In this document: positions 20,714-28,833 of the stretch, one piece after another
Layout of the letters: each line of letters starts with the position of its first letter
How positions within the stretch are numbered: position 1 is the stretch's first letter
DNA from: a virus
Length of the DNA stretch: 32,418 nucleotides
Direction: 5' to 3' (one strand)
Virus record (IMG/VR): IMGVR_UViG_3300028033_000047
Span: 1 to 32,418 of that record
The notes under the pieces: generated by a model
Databases searched by the model: none
What the model saw: the letters and a program-made list of their open reading frames with translations, nothing else
Told to the model about the DNA's origin: nothing
Translations under genes and position numbers: made by a program

Positions 20714-21081
20714 TGGCTAAGGGATATGTTTTGAAATGGCGTGGAGATGAGGCGAAAAAGCTGGCAATCAGTGCTGGTCTAGGTGCTCTACACAAATGTG
20801 CTGCGGACTTACAAGGCAAGAGTGCCAATCAGGCCCCAATCGATACAGGTGACTTAAGAAGCAACTGTTCTGTCAGCCCACTTAAGCGTGAGGGCACTAA
20901 ATTCTATCATACGGTTGGATATGACTTACCTTATGCGATAGTGCAGCATGAGAGGCTGGATTTTAATCATCCGAAAGGGGGTAAAGCAAAGTATTTGGAA
21001 GACCCATTCAACGAAAATAAAGCACGATACGAGAGGTTTATCAAAAATGCTGTTAAACGAGCATTAAAAAATGAGCGGTAG
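20713..21081 (+). CDS. HK97 gp10-like tail-completion protein
   Basis: The 122-residue protein contains LGALHKCAADLQGKSANQAP and IDTGDLRSNCSVSPLKRE, the aP-dTG-Lr-s motif of HK97 gp10-like/minor capsid proteins, then TVGYDLPYAIVQHERLDFNH and KYLEDPFNENKARYERFI. It helps join head and tail. ATG 20713 overlaps the previous stop. No odd features. Confidence 0.8.
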   Translation: MAKGYVLKWRGDEAKKLAISAGLGALHKCAADLQGKSANQAPIDTGDLRSNCSVSPLKREGTKFYHTVGYDLPYAIVQHERLDFNHPKGGKAKYLEDPFNENKARYERFIKNAVKRALKNER

Positions 21082-21099
21082 AGAAAGGGTGATGCACAT

Positions 21100-21480
21100 G
21101 TGCTTCTAGATGATATTGCCTTGTATCTGCAGCAGCAAGGTGTTGGCATAATTGGCACGGATATATTCAAGGGGCAATTGCCTGCCTCACCGGATAATTG
21201 TATTGCATTGTTTGAATATGCCGGGGAGCCACAGGATTTGACAGACGCAAACTTAGAATATCCTGGACTACAGGTTTTAGTCAGAAATAAGAGTTATCCT
21301 GCGGGCAGGCAAAAGATTGAACAGGCAGTACGGGTTTTACATGGTGTATCAGAACAGGCCATAAACAACGTAAGATATTTGCTCATTCAGGCGAGGCAAA
21401 GCCCTTTCCTTCTTGAAAGAGATGAGAATGGAAGGGCTATTTTTATTGTCAATTTTAGAATCATAAAGGAGGTTGGTTGA
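21100..21480 (+). CDS. Tail terminator/minor capsid protein
   Basis: The 126-residue protein (MLLDDIALYLQQQGVGIIGT..., NCIALFEYAGEPQDLTDANL, PGLQVLVRNKSYPAGRQKIE) has the pattern of the minor capsid/tail-terminator family in SPP1-like phages. It would cap the tail tube at the head end. The start is GTG at 21100: AAAGGGTG lies upstream, and ATG at 21092 is in a frame that ends at once. Confidence 0.75.
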   Translation: MLLDDIALYLQQQGVGIIGTDIFKGQLPASPDNCIALFEYAGEPQDLTDANLEYPGLQVLVRNKSYPAGRQKIEQAVRVLHGVSEQAINNVRYLLIQARQSPFLLERDENGRAIFIVNFRIIKEVG

Positions 21481-21482
21481 TT

Positions 21483-21884
21483 ATGGCGATTGTAGGATAT
21501 GGCGGTGGGGTTTATCTTGGCGATACCCCGACAAAGGTGGCGGAGATAGCAAGCTGGAGCTTGGATACAGATGCGGAAGATATTGACATCACGTCTTTTG
21601 ACTCTAATGGATGGAGAGAAAGGATGCAAGGTATAAAAGAGTGGAGCGGGTCTTTTGAAGGAAACTTCAAACCCGAGGATACCACAGGACAAGCAGCGCT
21701 GATAAACGCATGGTTGAATGGCCAGAAAGTCAAACTGGAGCTTCAAGTCAATCAGAACGTAAAATTCACAGGAGAAGCATATATAACGCTTTCTATTGAG
21801 ACACCGGTTGATGATAAGGCGTCTTTTAGTGTTGACTTTTCTGGTACAGGGCCTTTGACAGCAACGCTTGGGACAGGAGTATAA
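21483..21884 (+). CDS. Major tail tube protein
   Basis: The 133-residue protein (GGGVYLGDTPTKVAEIASWS then TDAEDIDITSFDSNGWRERM) has the pattern of siphophage major tail proteins: I-ad-W-l-tda-diDiTsfdsngw-e-m-gl, a Gly-rich loop GSFEGNFKPED, and a beta-sandwich end DKASFSVDFSGTGPLT. It polymerises into the tube. AAGGAGG lies before the ATG. Confidence 0.85.
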   Translation: MAIVGYGGGVYLGDTPTKVAEIASWSLDTDAEDIDITSFDSNGWRERMQGIKEWSGSFEGNFKPEDTTGQAALINAWLNGQKVKLELQVNQNVKFTGEAYITLSIETPVDDKASFSVDFSGTGPLTATLGTGV

Positions 21885-21890
21885 TGCGTT

Positions 21891-22295
21891 ATGGCTATAG
21901 CGGGAAGGATTGGGGCAGTATATATCTTACATACTGCCCCGCTTAATTTTGACAAAGAACCGGATGATATGGAGCAGGTGGGAGTCTTATTTTTGTGGGA
22001 AGCGGATGTTCAGCAATCGTTTTACCATAGCTTTGCGAATAACACTGTCGAGAAAGGGAATGTTGTAACAGGATGGTACGCAACCGCAGAAGGCTATTGC
22101 GGGGATACAAAGTTTTTTGCTAATAAAGGGAAGACTATTTTTGTTAAGCTGTTTATCGGAGCAGGCACTTCTTTAAAGTGCTTGCAAGGATACGCTGTGC
22201 TTCCAGAGTTTATTGAAGGTGCACCTAATCAAATTATTAAAGAGCAGATTTATTTGCAAGGTATAGGAATAATGCGTTTAGGAGGGGTAACATGA
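21891..22295 (+). CDS. Second tail protein, tube-associated
   Basis: The 134-residue beta-rich protein (MAIAGRIGAVYILHTAPLNF...) has NNTVEKGNVVTGWYATAEGY and KTIFVKLFIGAGTSLKCLQG. It follows the tail-tube gene and precedes the assembly chaperones. It may be a minor tail or tube-decorating protein; no family is clear to me. Its ribosome site is weak (GGAG 11 bases before). The stop overlaps the next start (ATGA). Confidence 0.6.
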   Translation: MAIAGRIGAVYILHTAPLNFDKEPDDMEQVGVLFLWEADVQQSFYHSFANNTVEKGNVVTGWYATAEGYCGDTKFFANKGKTIFVKLFIGAGTSLKCLQGYAVLPEFIEGAPNQIIKEQIYLQGIGIMRLGGVT

Positions 22296-22630
22296 GGAAC
22301 AAGGTTGTACAGTTTGCTGGAAAAGAGATACGAGTTGAGGAAAAGAGGATAGGCGAGCTTGAGAAGCTTGTCGTTGATGTGTTCCCTAGCAGTAAAGGTA
22401 AAATAGCCAATATCGACATAGGGAAGGAGCTTGGCGATTTGGATTTTGAGGTTTTGTACAAGAAGCTCCAAGCGTTGTTCCCCGAGTTAACTAAAGACGA
22501 TATTAAAAATGCTTATATGAGCGAGATAGAAGAGTTGATAGGAGCGTTTATCGACGTAAATTTTTTGGGGCTGAAGAAGTTGATAAAACCGTTGCTGAAT
22601 ATGGCTCAGATTGGCTTACCCCAGAAGTAG
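22292..22630 (+). CDS. Tail assembly chaperone, gpG-like
   Basis: The 112-residue protein (VQFAGKEIRVEEKRIGELEK..., NAYMSEIEELIGAFIDVNFL) is the short product of a gpG/gpGT chaperone pair that coats the tape measure during tail assembly. A slippery tract near its end, AAATTTTTTGGGG at 22558-22570, can shift ribosomes into the -1 frame and add the T domain. GGAGGGGTAAC lies before the ATG. Confidence 0.82.
   Translation: MRNKVVQFAGKEIRVEEKRIGELEKLVVDVFPSSKGKIANIDIGKELGDLDFEVLYKKLQALFPELTKDDIKNAYMSEIEELIGAFIDVNFLGLKKLIKPLLNMAQIGLPQK
22558..22570 (+). promoter_or_regulatory. Programmed -1 frameshift site
   Basis: In the gpG frame the codons read GTA AAT TTT TTG GGG. They contain overlapping heptamers A AAT TTT and T TTT TTG, both of the X-XXY-YYZ type. 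A -1 slip joins gpG to the T frame, open from 22507 to 22986, giving a fusion of about 231 residues. Confidence 0.75.
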
Positions 22631-22986
22631 TGGTTACATTGGCAAGGGAATTCGGTTGGACTCCACAGGAAATGCGGGAATTGTATCCTTCCGAATTGGC
22701 TGCAATACTGGTTGAGCTAAAGAGGCAAAAAGAGGTACAAGAATATGCTGAAATACGCGGGAAATGGGCTTTCTTGGCTGCTGTGATTACAAACGCTGCT
22801 GCTGGTATTGTAGCAGCGTTTAGCAAACGTAAGCCAAAGCAGGCTAACCCTGAAGATTTTATAAACAAGAAGTGGATAAAAAGGATGGAGAAGATACTAA
22901 AAGAGACCCAACCATCCCAAGAAGAGGATGAGTGGGTCTCTTTAATTGAAGAGGCAAAAGCAAAAGGATTAAAAGGGCCATGGTAA
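22564..22986 (+). CDS. Tail assembly chaperone T domain (frameshifted extension)
   Basis: This -1 frame after the slippery site encodes FGAEEVDKTVAEYGSDWLTP, then VVVTLAREFGWTPQEMRELY and a basic tail (KRKPKQANPEDFINKKWIKR) ending KAKGLKGPW. The REFGWTPQEMREL segment is typical of the T domain, which binds the tape measure. A GTG at 22630 could start it independently, but no ribosome site is seen there, so fusion by frameshift is favoured. Confidence 0.78.
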   Translation, partial: FGAEEVDKTVAEYGSDWLTPEVVVTLAREFGWTPQEMRELYPSELAAILVELKRQKEVQEYAEIRGKWAFLAAVITNAAAGIVAAFSKRKPKQANPEDFINKKWIKRMEKILKETQPSQEEDEWVSLIEEAKAKGLKGPW

Positions 22987-23368
22987 TTAAGCTTGCTTGT
23001 TGTCGGTTTGAGTTGGTTGCTGTGGGGTTGTTTGAGTGGATTTTTTGGGTTTGCGACCTGCAAAGAATTCTAGAATAGCCAATATGAAAGCAATAACCCC
23101 CCCATACTGTCATATCTGCATAATCACTTGTTGCGCCATTCATCAAAGCAAAGATACCAGCAATTGCTGAAATAACCATCGCTACCTTGGGCAGAGCAAA
23201 AGCGAAAGCACCAGCAATCCAAAGCAGGAAAGCAACAAATAAGCCCACACTCCCGCTTTGAGAGGTAGTTTCGTCGGCAAGGACAGCTCCACCAATCCCT
23301 ACGGCGCAGGATTGGAGGAACACAATAAGGCCAATGATTAAGGAAATTATCCCGGTTGCGATTTTCAT
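22987..23368 (-). pseudogene. Reverse-strand membrane protein, frameshifted in a G7 run
   Basis: On the reverse strand a strong AAAGGAGGTAATACT-ATG opens MKIATGIISLIIGLIVFLQS, SGSVGLFVAFLLWIAGAFAF, KVAMVISAIAGIFALMNGAT and SDYADMTVW, a four-helix membrane pattern. At 23097-23103 seven G (reverse strand) shift the frame to nonsense that runs to 22859. With six G it reads GVIAFILAILEFFAGRKPKK and STQTTPQQPTQTDNKQA, ending at 22987. The gene lies against the tail operon, between the chaperones and tape measure, as a lysogen-expressed accessory gene would. A sequencing error or phase variation could also explain it. Confidence 0.75.
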
Positions 23369-23456
23369 AGTATTACCTCCTTTAAAGTGTTTTTATGGAT
23401 AAGTTCTACAACAAATTGCGATTTCCTTCTTTTTTGTGCGTAAAGGTGGTGATAAA

Positions 23457-26400
23457 GTGCAGGTTGGTGAACTGCTGGTTAAATTGGGTGTAGACTGGTC
23501 GGCGTATCAAAAAGATTTAGACAGGGCAGAGGCAGAAGCCGAGAGACGAGGTAGTGTAATAGGGCAAATTTTTAGGAATGCCTTTTCTTTTGCGCTTGGT
23601 ATGGGCTTTTTCGAGGCTATCAAGCGGGGATTCAAGTCGATTATAGGTGAAGCAATAGATTTCAACAGCACGATGGAGCAGGCACAAATAGGTTTTACAA
23701 CCATGCTAAAAAGTGCCGAGGATGCGCAGGCTTTTTTGCGCGAAATGATGAATTTCGCAGCAAGGACACCGTTTGAATTTCCTGACCTGCTGGAAGCCTC
23801 TAGACGCATGATGGCTTATGGTTTTGCTGCAAATGATGTATTACCCATGTTGCAAGCTGTAGGGGATGCTACAGCTGCCTTGGGACTGGGCGCAGAAGGC
23901 ATTGACAGGATAATCCTAGCTCTTGGACAGATGCGGGCAAAAGGCAAGGTAACAGGCGAGGAGATGCGCCAGCTAACTGAGGCAGGCATACCAGCGTGGG
24001 AGATACTCGCTGAGGCGATGGGCAAATCTACAGCCGAAGTGATGAAGCTGGCTTCTAAGGGATTTATTCCTGCTGGTGAGGCTATACAGGCGCTGGTCGA
24101 GGGACTGGATAAACGATTCGGCGGTATGATGCAGCGGATGGAGAACACATGGGCAGGGATAACTTCCACCCTCAAAGACGTATGGCGGATGACGGTAGGC
24201 TCAATCACGGTAGAGCTGTTCAAGGGTGTGACTGGTTGGTTGCAACGGCTCAGGGATATGGCCACTACCTTTTATCAAGTTTTTTCAACGTTAAGACAGC
24301 GAGGAATAGATACAGCGAATGCTTTGAGGTATGCCATCACGTATGCGTTTGGTGAAAATGTGGGGACGGTTGCAAATGTGATAATTACTACGGTGCAGCG
24401 CATATGGCAGGCATTTGTACGTGCAGCGGTAATAATCCGGACATACTGGGAGAGCATCCGATTTGTCTTGACAGGGGTATTAACTACCCTGTTTGTGTTT
24501 AAAGTGGTCTTACCAATTTTCAATACCTTCATCAAGTTAGTGGGCATATTGAATGGAAGTTTGACGGTAACAAGCGGATTATTTGGCTTATTGTCGAAAG
24601 CGGTGGCAATTTATAGAGCGCAGCTCATAACAGCAGATGTGATGGGAACGGTCGCAATAACCAGATTTATGCAGATGCGAATGGCTGTATCGGCACTCAT
24701 TCAGGCATTTGGCGCATTGAGGTTGGCTATTTTAGGGGTAGCTGCATTAATTTTGGGGCCCTTGGTATGGGCTTGGAGCAAGTACGCAGAACACGTCCAA
24801 AAGACGAATATGGCAAGGCTAAATGCACAATTACAGGCGTCTGTAGGCGGGCTTGATAAGAGCCTTGGCGGGTTGTCGAATACCAGCATACAGGCAGGAA
24901 AAGGGCTTAATGACCTTGGCAAGAACACAGCTAAAGCCGCTAAAAAGGCCAAGGGGGGCTTGGCAACCTTTGACGAAATACATCAAGTGATGAGCAGTAC
25001 GGCAGCAAGCGCAGAGAATTTGGCAGCCGGGATGCCAGCAATGCCTGAACTAACTGCCCCAGCTGTTTCGATACCCAAAATCGATGTTGGCGAGATGTTT
25101 AATTTCGAAATGCAGCAACCAACAATAAAAGGATTTTTACAATGGTTGTGGGGGGAGATAAAAAACACATGGAACAGTATTGTTAACTGGATAAAAGGGA
25201 CAACTGTTTGGCAATGGCTGGTTAATGCTTGGAACTGGGTAGCAGAGAACGCAAAGATTATTTGGGGATGGATTAAGGAATATATTATTAGCCCACTAAA
25301 AACGGCATGGGATTGGATAGTAGATGCATGGAACACGATAGTTAGCTGGCTAGGAGATGTTTGGAAAGGTATAGTAACTGTAGCAAAAACGGTTTGGGGA
25401 TGGGTAAAAGAGCATATTGTAAAGCCTATACAAGATGCGTGGAGTTGGTTGGTAGAGCTATGGAATAAGGCGGTTGCGTGGCTTGGCGAGCGCTGGAACA
25501 GAATAGTCGAACTGGCCAAGACGGCATGGAATTGGGTTAAAGAACATATAATCAACCCGCTTAAAAATGCTTGGGACTGGTTGTTGCAAGCATGGAATTC
25601 TATTACTACATGGCTTTCGCAAAAGTGGAACGATATAGCTACAACCGCCAAAGTAGCATGGGAGTGGGTCAAGCAACACATAATCAACCCGATAAAGAAT
25701 ACTTGGGATTGGTTAGTGCAGGTATGGAATTCTATAACATCATGGTTGTCTAGCAAGTGGAATGAAATAGTCAATACAGCTAGAACAGTATGGGGTTGGA
25801 TTAAGGACAACATAATCAGACCAATTCAGGATGCATGGAATTGGCTCGTTAGTGTTTGGAATTCAATTACTGGATGGCTATCTAGCAAGTGGAACGATAT
25901 TGCAAACACAGCTAGAACTGTTTGGGATTGGGTTTACAACAACATTGTTAATCCTGTCAAGCGAGCATGGGATTGGCTAATATCGACGTGGAATTCGATA
26001 AAAGCAAAATTGGGTGAAATATGGAACAGCATAAGCTCTAAAGCATCGAGTATATGGAAAGGCATCGGCAACACTATAATACGATTCATCAATGGTGCAA
26101 TAGACGCCATAAACGGTATGATTCGAGGCTTAAACAAAATAAAAATTTCCTTCCCGAGCTGGGTACCGCTTTTAGGCGGGAAAACATTGGGATTCAACCT
26201 TCAAACAATCGGCCATATTCCGTATTTAGCGGAAGGCGGTATCGTAACGTCCCCCACGCTGGCCATGATTGGGGAGGCGGGGCCCGAGGCGGTTGTGCCA
26301 CTTACCGGCAACAACGCACTTATGCAGGTAATAAAACAGGCTGTATATGAAGCACTTTTGGCAGCAATATCTACTGCACGAACGAGCGGAGCGAATAATG

Positions 26401-26504
26401 GAAACAAAGAGATAGTATTGGTCATAAACGGCCGTGAAGTTGCAAGAGCCGTTGTTGAGGATTTGGCGGACATCTCAAAGAAACTGGGTATCAAGTTTGC
26501 TTAA
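23457..26504 (+). CDS. Tape measure protein with Trp-rich repeats
   Basis: The 1015-residue protein sets tail length. Its N-terminus holds the usual TMP core (LGVDWSAYQKDLDRAEAEAE, EAIDFNSTMEQAQIGFTTML, ALGLGAEGIDRIILALGQMR), then membrane-like segments (about 320-440) and an Ala-rich linker. Residues 617-880 are six tandem 44-residue repeats, each with W at five or six regular positions (AW-WL-x-WN...W...W-WV-hIi-Pi-). It ends in GGIVTSPTLAMIGEAGPEAV, a common TMP C-terminus. GTG 23457 has AAAGGTGG seven bases upstream. The repeats probably form an amphipathic helical rod or membrane-active part. Confidence 0.92.
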   Translation: MQVGELLVKLGVDWSAYQKDLDRAEAEAERRGSVIGQIFRNAFSFALGMGFFEAIKRGFKSIIGEAIDFNSTMEQAQIGFTTMLKSAEDAQAFLREMMNFAARTPFEFPDLLEASRRMMAYGFAANDVLPMLQAVGDATAALGLGAEGIDRIILALGQMRAKGKVTGEEMRQLTEAGIPAWEILAEAMGKSTAEVMKLASKGFIPAGEAIQALVEGLDKRFGGMMQRMENTWAGITSTLKDVWRMTVGSITVELFKGVTGWLQRLRDMATTFYQVFSTLRQRGIDTANALRYAITYAFGENVGTVANVIITTVQRIWQAFVRAAVIIRTYWESIRFVLTGVLTTLFVFKVVLPIFNTFIKLVGILNGSLTVTSGLFGLLSKAVAIYRAQLITADVMGTVAITRFMQMRMAVSALIQAFGALRLAILGVAALILGPLVWAWSKYAEHVQKTNMARLNAQLQASVGGLDKSLGGLSNTSIQAGKGLNDLGKNTAKAAKKAKGGLATFDEIHQVMSSTAASAENLAAGMPAMPELTAPAVSIPKIDVGEMFNFEMQQPTIKGFLQWLWGEIKNTWNSIVNWIKGTTVWQWLVNAWNWVAENAKIIWGWIKEYIISPLKTAWDWIVDAWNTIVSWLGDVWKGIVTVAKTVWGWVKEHIVKPIQDAWSWLVELWNKAVAWLGERWNRIVELAKTAWNWVKEHIINPLKNAWDWLLQAWNSITTWLSQKWNDIATTAKVAWEWVKQHIINPIKNTWDWLVQVWNSITSWLSSKWNEIVNTARTVWGWIKDNIIRPIQDAWNWLVSVWNSITGWLSSKWNDIANTARTVWDWVYNNIVNPVKRAWDWLISTWNSIKAKLGEIWNSISSKASSIWKGIGNTIIRFINGAIDAINGMIRGLNKIKISFPSWVPLLGGKTLGFNLQTIGHIPYLAEGGIVTSPTLAMIGEAGPEAVVPLTGNNALMQVIKQAVYEALLAAISTARTSGANNGNKEIVLVINGREVARAVVEDLADISKKLGIKFA
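25305..26096 (+). repeat. Six 132-base tandem repeats in the tape measure gene
   Basis: Each unit encodes 44 residues beginning AWDWL or similar and ending P-x-K-N/D. Units 3 to 5 are the most alike, sharing for example WNSIT and SSKWN. A degenerate partial unit precedes 25305. The units have diverged at the DNA level, so they are old. Confidence 0.85.
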
Positions 26505-26518
26505 AGGTGGTGCAGGTT

Positions 26519-26878
26519 GTGACTGTGCTTAAGGTTAATGGAACTATATTGCCTTCGCCTTCGGAGTTGAGCATACAACGGTACAATTTGGTGAATGAGG
26601 CAGGGAGGTCTCCAGAAACGGGAGACCTCTTTGCTACTTTGATTGCTAGAAAGGTGCGAATAGACGCAAAGTGGAAGAATATTCCTGATAGCACGCTTAA
26701 AAATATGCTTGATTTAATAGATGGTAATGGGTTGTTTTTCACGTTGACGTATATTGACGCTGGTAGTGTAGAAAAAACGATAACTGCATACAGAGGAAAC
26801 GTGCAATACGGACTGTATATGATTAAAAATAATGAGCTAGTCTGGTTGGATATTTCTATACCTTTTATTCAGAAGTAG
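26519..26878 (+). CDS. Tail protein, DUF6711-like
   Basis: The 119-residue protein (TVLKVNGTILPSPSELSIQR, NEAGRSPETGDLFATLIARK, VRIDAKWKNIP) has the l-iNG-plp-ps-y-v-r-d-d--n-ra-tGdl-rd-ia-k-kl-l-W pattern of a small tail protein that follows the tape measure in many siphophages. It is likely a distal-tail component. The GTG at 26519 is used because AAAGGTGG lies eight bases before; upstream GTGs overlap that site. Confidence 0.7.
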   Translation: MTVLKVNGTILPSPSELSIQRYNLVNEAGRSPETGDLFATLIARKVRIDAKWKNIPDSTLKNMLDLIDGNGLFFTLTYIDAGSVEKTITAYRGNVQYGLYMIKNNELVWLDISIPFIQK

Positions 26879-26888
26879 GTGATGTGAT

Positions 26889-28103
26889 TTGGTTAAGTTG
26901 ATATTTGATGATAATACTGAAGCGATTCCAGAGTTTTTGAGTGTGAAGATTGAGGAAAAGCTAGCTCATGGCGTGACCAATGAAATAGGTGCAATTGTGG
27001 TGCAGGAGGCAGAAGTGCAGATTGATAACACGGACGGAACATACTCACCAGACAACAGCAATAGTCCTTATTATGGCAAAATCAAGACTGGGATAAAGCT
27101 GGTTGTGGATGGCGTGGAGTATATTGTTACCGAGATAAGCGCTCCAAGAACGGAGGTAACAGCAAAAATAAGAGGACAAGACGAATTGAGTCTAGCCTTA
27201 GATACGCCAGTTTATATTCCTTATATGACGGGGATAAACGTGTCAGAGATAATCCAAGGAATAGCAGCAAGGCTTGGGTTAAGTCCATCATTTAAGACGA
27301 CGGTTAGCATTATCTTAAATCATTGTTATATCAAGAAGCCACTTGTTGATGTTTTGAAGCAATTGTCGGTTGCAGGTAATGTGTTTTTTAGGAGCAACAA
27401 TAGAGTTTTGGAGATAGGCTCATTGCAAAGAGGAGACGCAGAGGTAGAGCTAAGCACATATGAGAACACTGCAGAGCTCCACGCCATGGACATAGAGGCA
27501 CAAACATTTAAGGTTGTTTATTATCCGTCTATGTATCTAGCAGAGCAGGCAGAACATGGTTCAGTAGATTACACGCTACTACCAAAAGGAGAAACAACAC
27601 TAACACTGGAACTTGTTAATCATGAGTTTGTCATGCTGGAGACGAAGGACAACGTAACGGTTGAGGTTGAAAGGCTGGATAATGGAGACGTGATGTTTAG
27701 GATACGCAACAATACAGACAACGTCATTGAAGGCAGCGCAAAGTTATACAGCAAGGAGATAAAGTTTACTAAGATGATGATAGACAACAGCGGCAGCGAT
27801 GAAGTGGACAGTATTTTTATTCAGAGCAGACCGCTGGCGGAGGCGGTGAGCAGGCGATTTAATGAATTTTATCGTTTACCAAAAAAGTTATACCAGTTTC
27901 GGGCTATGTTGCCCCAAAGGTTGAAGGCAGGAGATTTTGTTAGTATGCGCTCAGCCTACATTGACGATATGGGGCTAGTTATAGATGTATCCCAGACTTA
28001 CGCAGGAGGATACTGGACAGCACAGGGCAAGGTGATAAGACCAGTAAGCGAATATAAGCCTGTTTTTCTTGCTCCGTATTTTTGTATTGATGTTGCAGTT
28101 TAA
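26889..28103 (+). CDS. Distal tail/baseplate protein
   Basis: The 404-residue protein opens MVKLIFDDNTEAIPEFLSVK then IQVDNTDGTYSPDN-like VQIDNTDGTYSPDNSNSPYY. The nt-DG-YSPdn segment is shared by baseplate proteins related to gpD/late control or Tal-like hubs. The middle has GINVSEIIQGIAARLGLSPS, and the C-terminus is strand-rich (YRLPKKLYQFRAMLPQRLKA). It probably forms the tail-tip hub. The start is TTG 26889 with AGGTGAT before it. Confidence 0.7.
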   Translation: MVKLIFDDNTEAIPEFLSVKIEEKLAHGVTNEIGAIVVQEAEVQIDNTDGTYSPDNSNSPYYGKIKTGIKLVVDGVEYIVTEISAPRTEVTAKIRGQDELSLALDTPVYIPYMTGINVSEIIQGIAARLGLSPSFKTTVSIILNHCYIKKPLVDVLKQLSVAGNVFFRSNNRVLEIGSLQRGDAEVELSTYENTAELHAMDIEAQTFKVVYYPSMYLAEQAEHGSVDYTLLPKGETTLTLELVNHEFVMLETKDNVTVEVERLDNGDVMFRIRNNTDNVIEGSAKLYSKEIKFTKMMIDNSGSDEVDSIFIQSRPLAEAVSRRFNEFYRLPKKLYQFRAMLPQRLKAGDFVSMRSAYIDDMGLVIDVSQTYAGGYWTAQGKVIRPVSEYKPVFLAPYFCIDVAV

Positions 28104-28118
28104 AGGAGGTAAGGAGAA

Positions 28119-28826
28119 ATGCCTATTTTACTCAAAGATGATGCCAATTACCCTATACCGCAATTAGTGAAGGCTGATGGCTCGTTTGTGGCAGCAAGGG
28201 GGACTGACAATGGCGAGGCATTGGTTTATGATTCACAGCTTAAAAGTGTGCAGGACAATATAAAAGCTGCGGTTACCACCATGTTAAGCGATGTAAGTAT
28301 AGTAAAGACTGATGTGGGGACTATAAAAAATTCCGTTACAAGTCTGGCAAATACTATAAACTCAATTGATACACGGACAGTGACGTTGGTGAGCAATTCA
28401 AATGATATTAAAAGCCTGCTGAATACTATTAGTAGCAACGTTGACGGGCTTGACGGACTGCTCGGACAATTAGTGAGTAAAGTTAACGAGATTGAAGCCA
28501 AATTGCAAGAGCATAAATCGGAGCAGGTAACACTTGCCTTGAGTGTTGGATTAACCGATACTACTGCAACATATGCTTTGCCAAGTGGATATGCGAGCGG
28601 TTATGCTGTGCTCTATATTAACGTGGAAGCGCTATCGTCAGGTGGGACGGTAAGGATGGAGGTTATAGACAACACTGCATTTAATGGCTGTACGGTTTTA
28701 GCCAAAGAGTATAGTGCTGTGGAACTGAATAGGGAAAAAGTTGAGGTTGATACCGATAATATGGCTGTAAAGGTGAGTGTAAGTGGTACAGCAACAGTAA
28801 GTGTAATCGCTTATCTGAAGGTGTGA
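28119..28826 (+). CDS. Baseplate or fibre protein with coiled coil
   Basis: A 235-residue protein: MPILLKDDANYPIPQLVKAD, then a coiled coil (about 45-140; TVGTIKNSVTSLANTINSID-like heptads and VSKVNEIEAKLQEHKSE), then a beta-rich C-terminal domain (SEQVTLALSVGLTDTTATYA... YLKV). The layout is of a trimeric fibre connector. AAAGGAGG lies before the ATG. Confidence 0.7.
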   Translation: MPILLKDDANYPIPQLVKADGSFVAARGTDNGEALVYDSQLKSVQDNIKAAVTTMLSDVSIVKTDVGTIKNSVTSLANTINSIDTRTVTLVSNSNDIKSLLNTISSNVDGLDGLLGQLVSKVNEIEAKLQEHKSEQVTLALSVGLTDTTATYALPSGYASGYAVLYINVEALSSGGTVRMEVIDNTAFNGCTVLAKEYSAVELNREKVEVDTDNMAVKVSVSGTATVSVIAYLKV

Positions 28827-28833
28827 TGTAAAT

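Noticed and set aside
22859-22986. Present reading of the reverse membrane gene into the T domain
   Set aside because: After the G7 run the translation loses all membrane character, so this extension is not a real C-terminus.
22548-23063. Reverse-strand 171-codon frame over the chaperone region
   Set aside because: No ribosome site, and it overlaps both the T domain and the true reverse-strand membrane gene in another frame.
24983-25813. Long reverse-strand open frame of 276 codons
   Set aside because: It mirrors the Trp-rich repeats of the tape measure gene; its His/Phe-rich repetitive content is an antisense artefact, and no ribosome site is seen.
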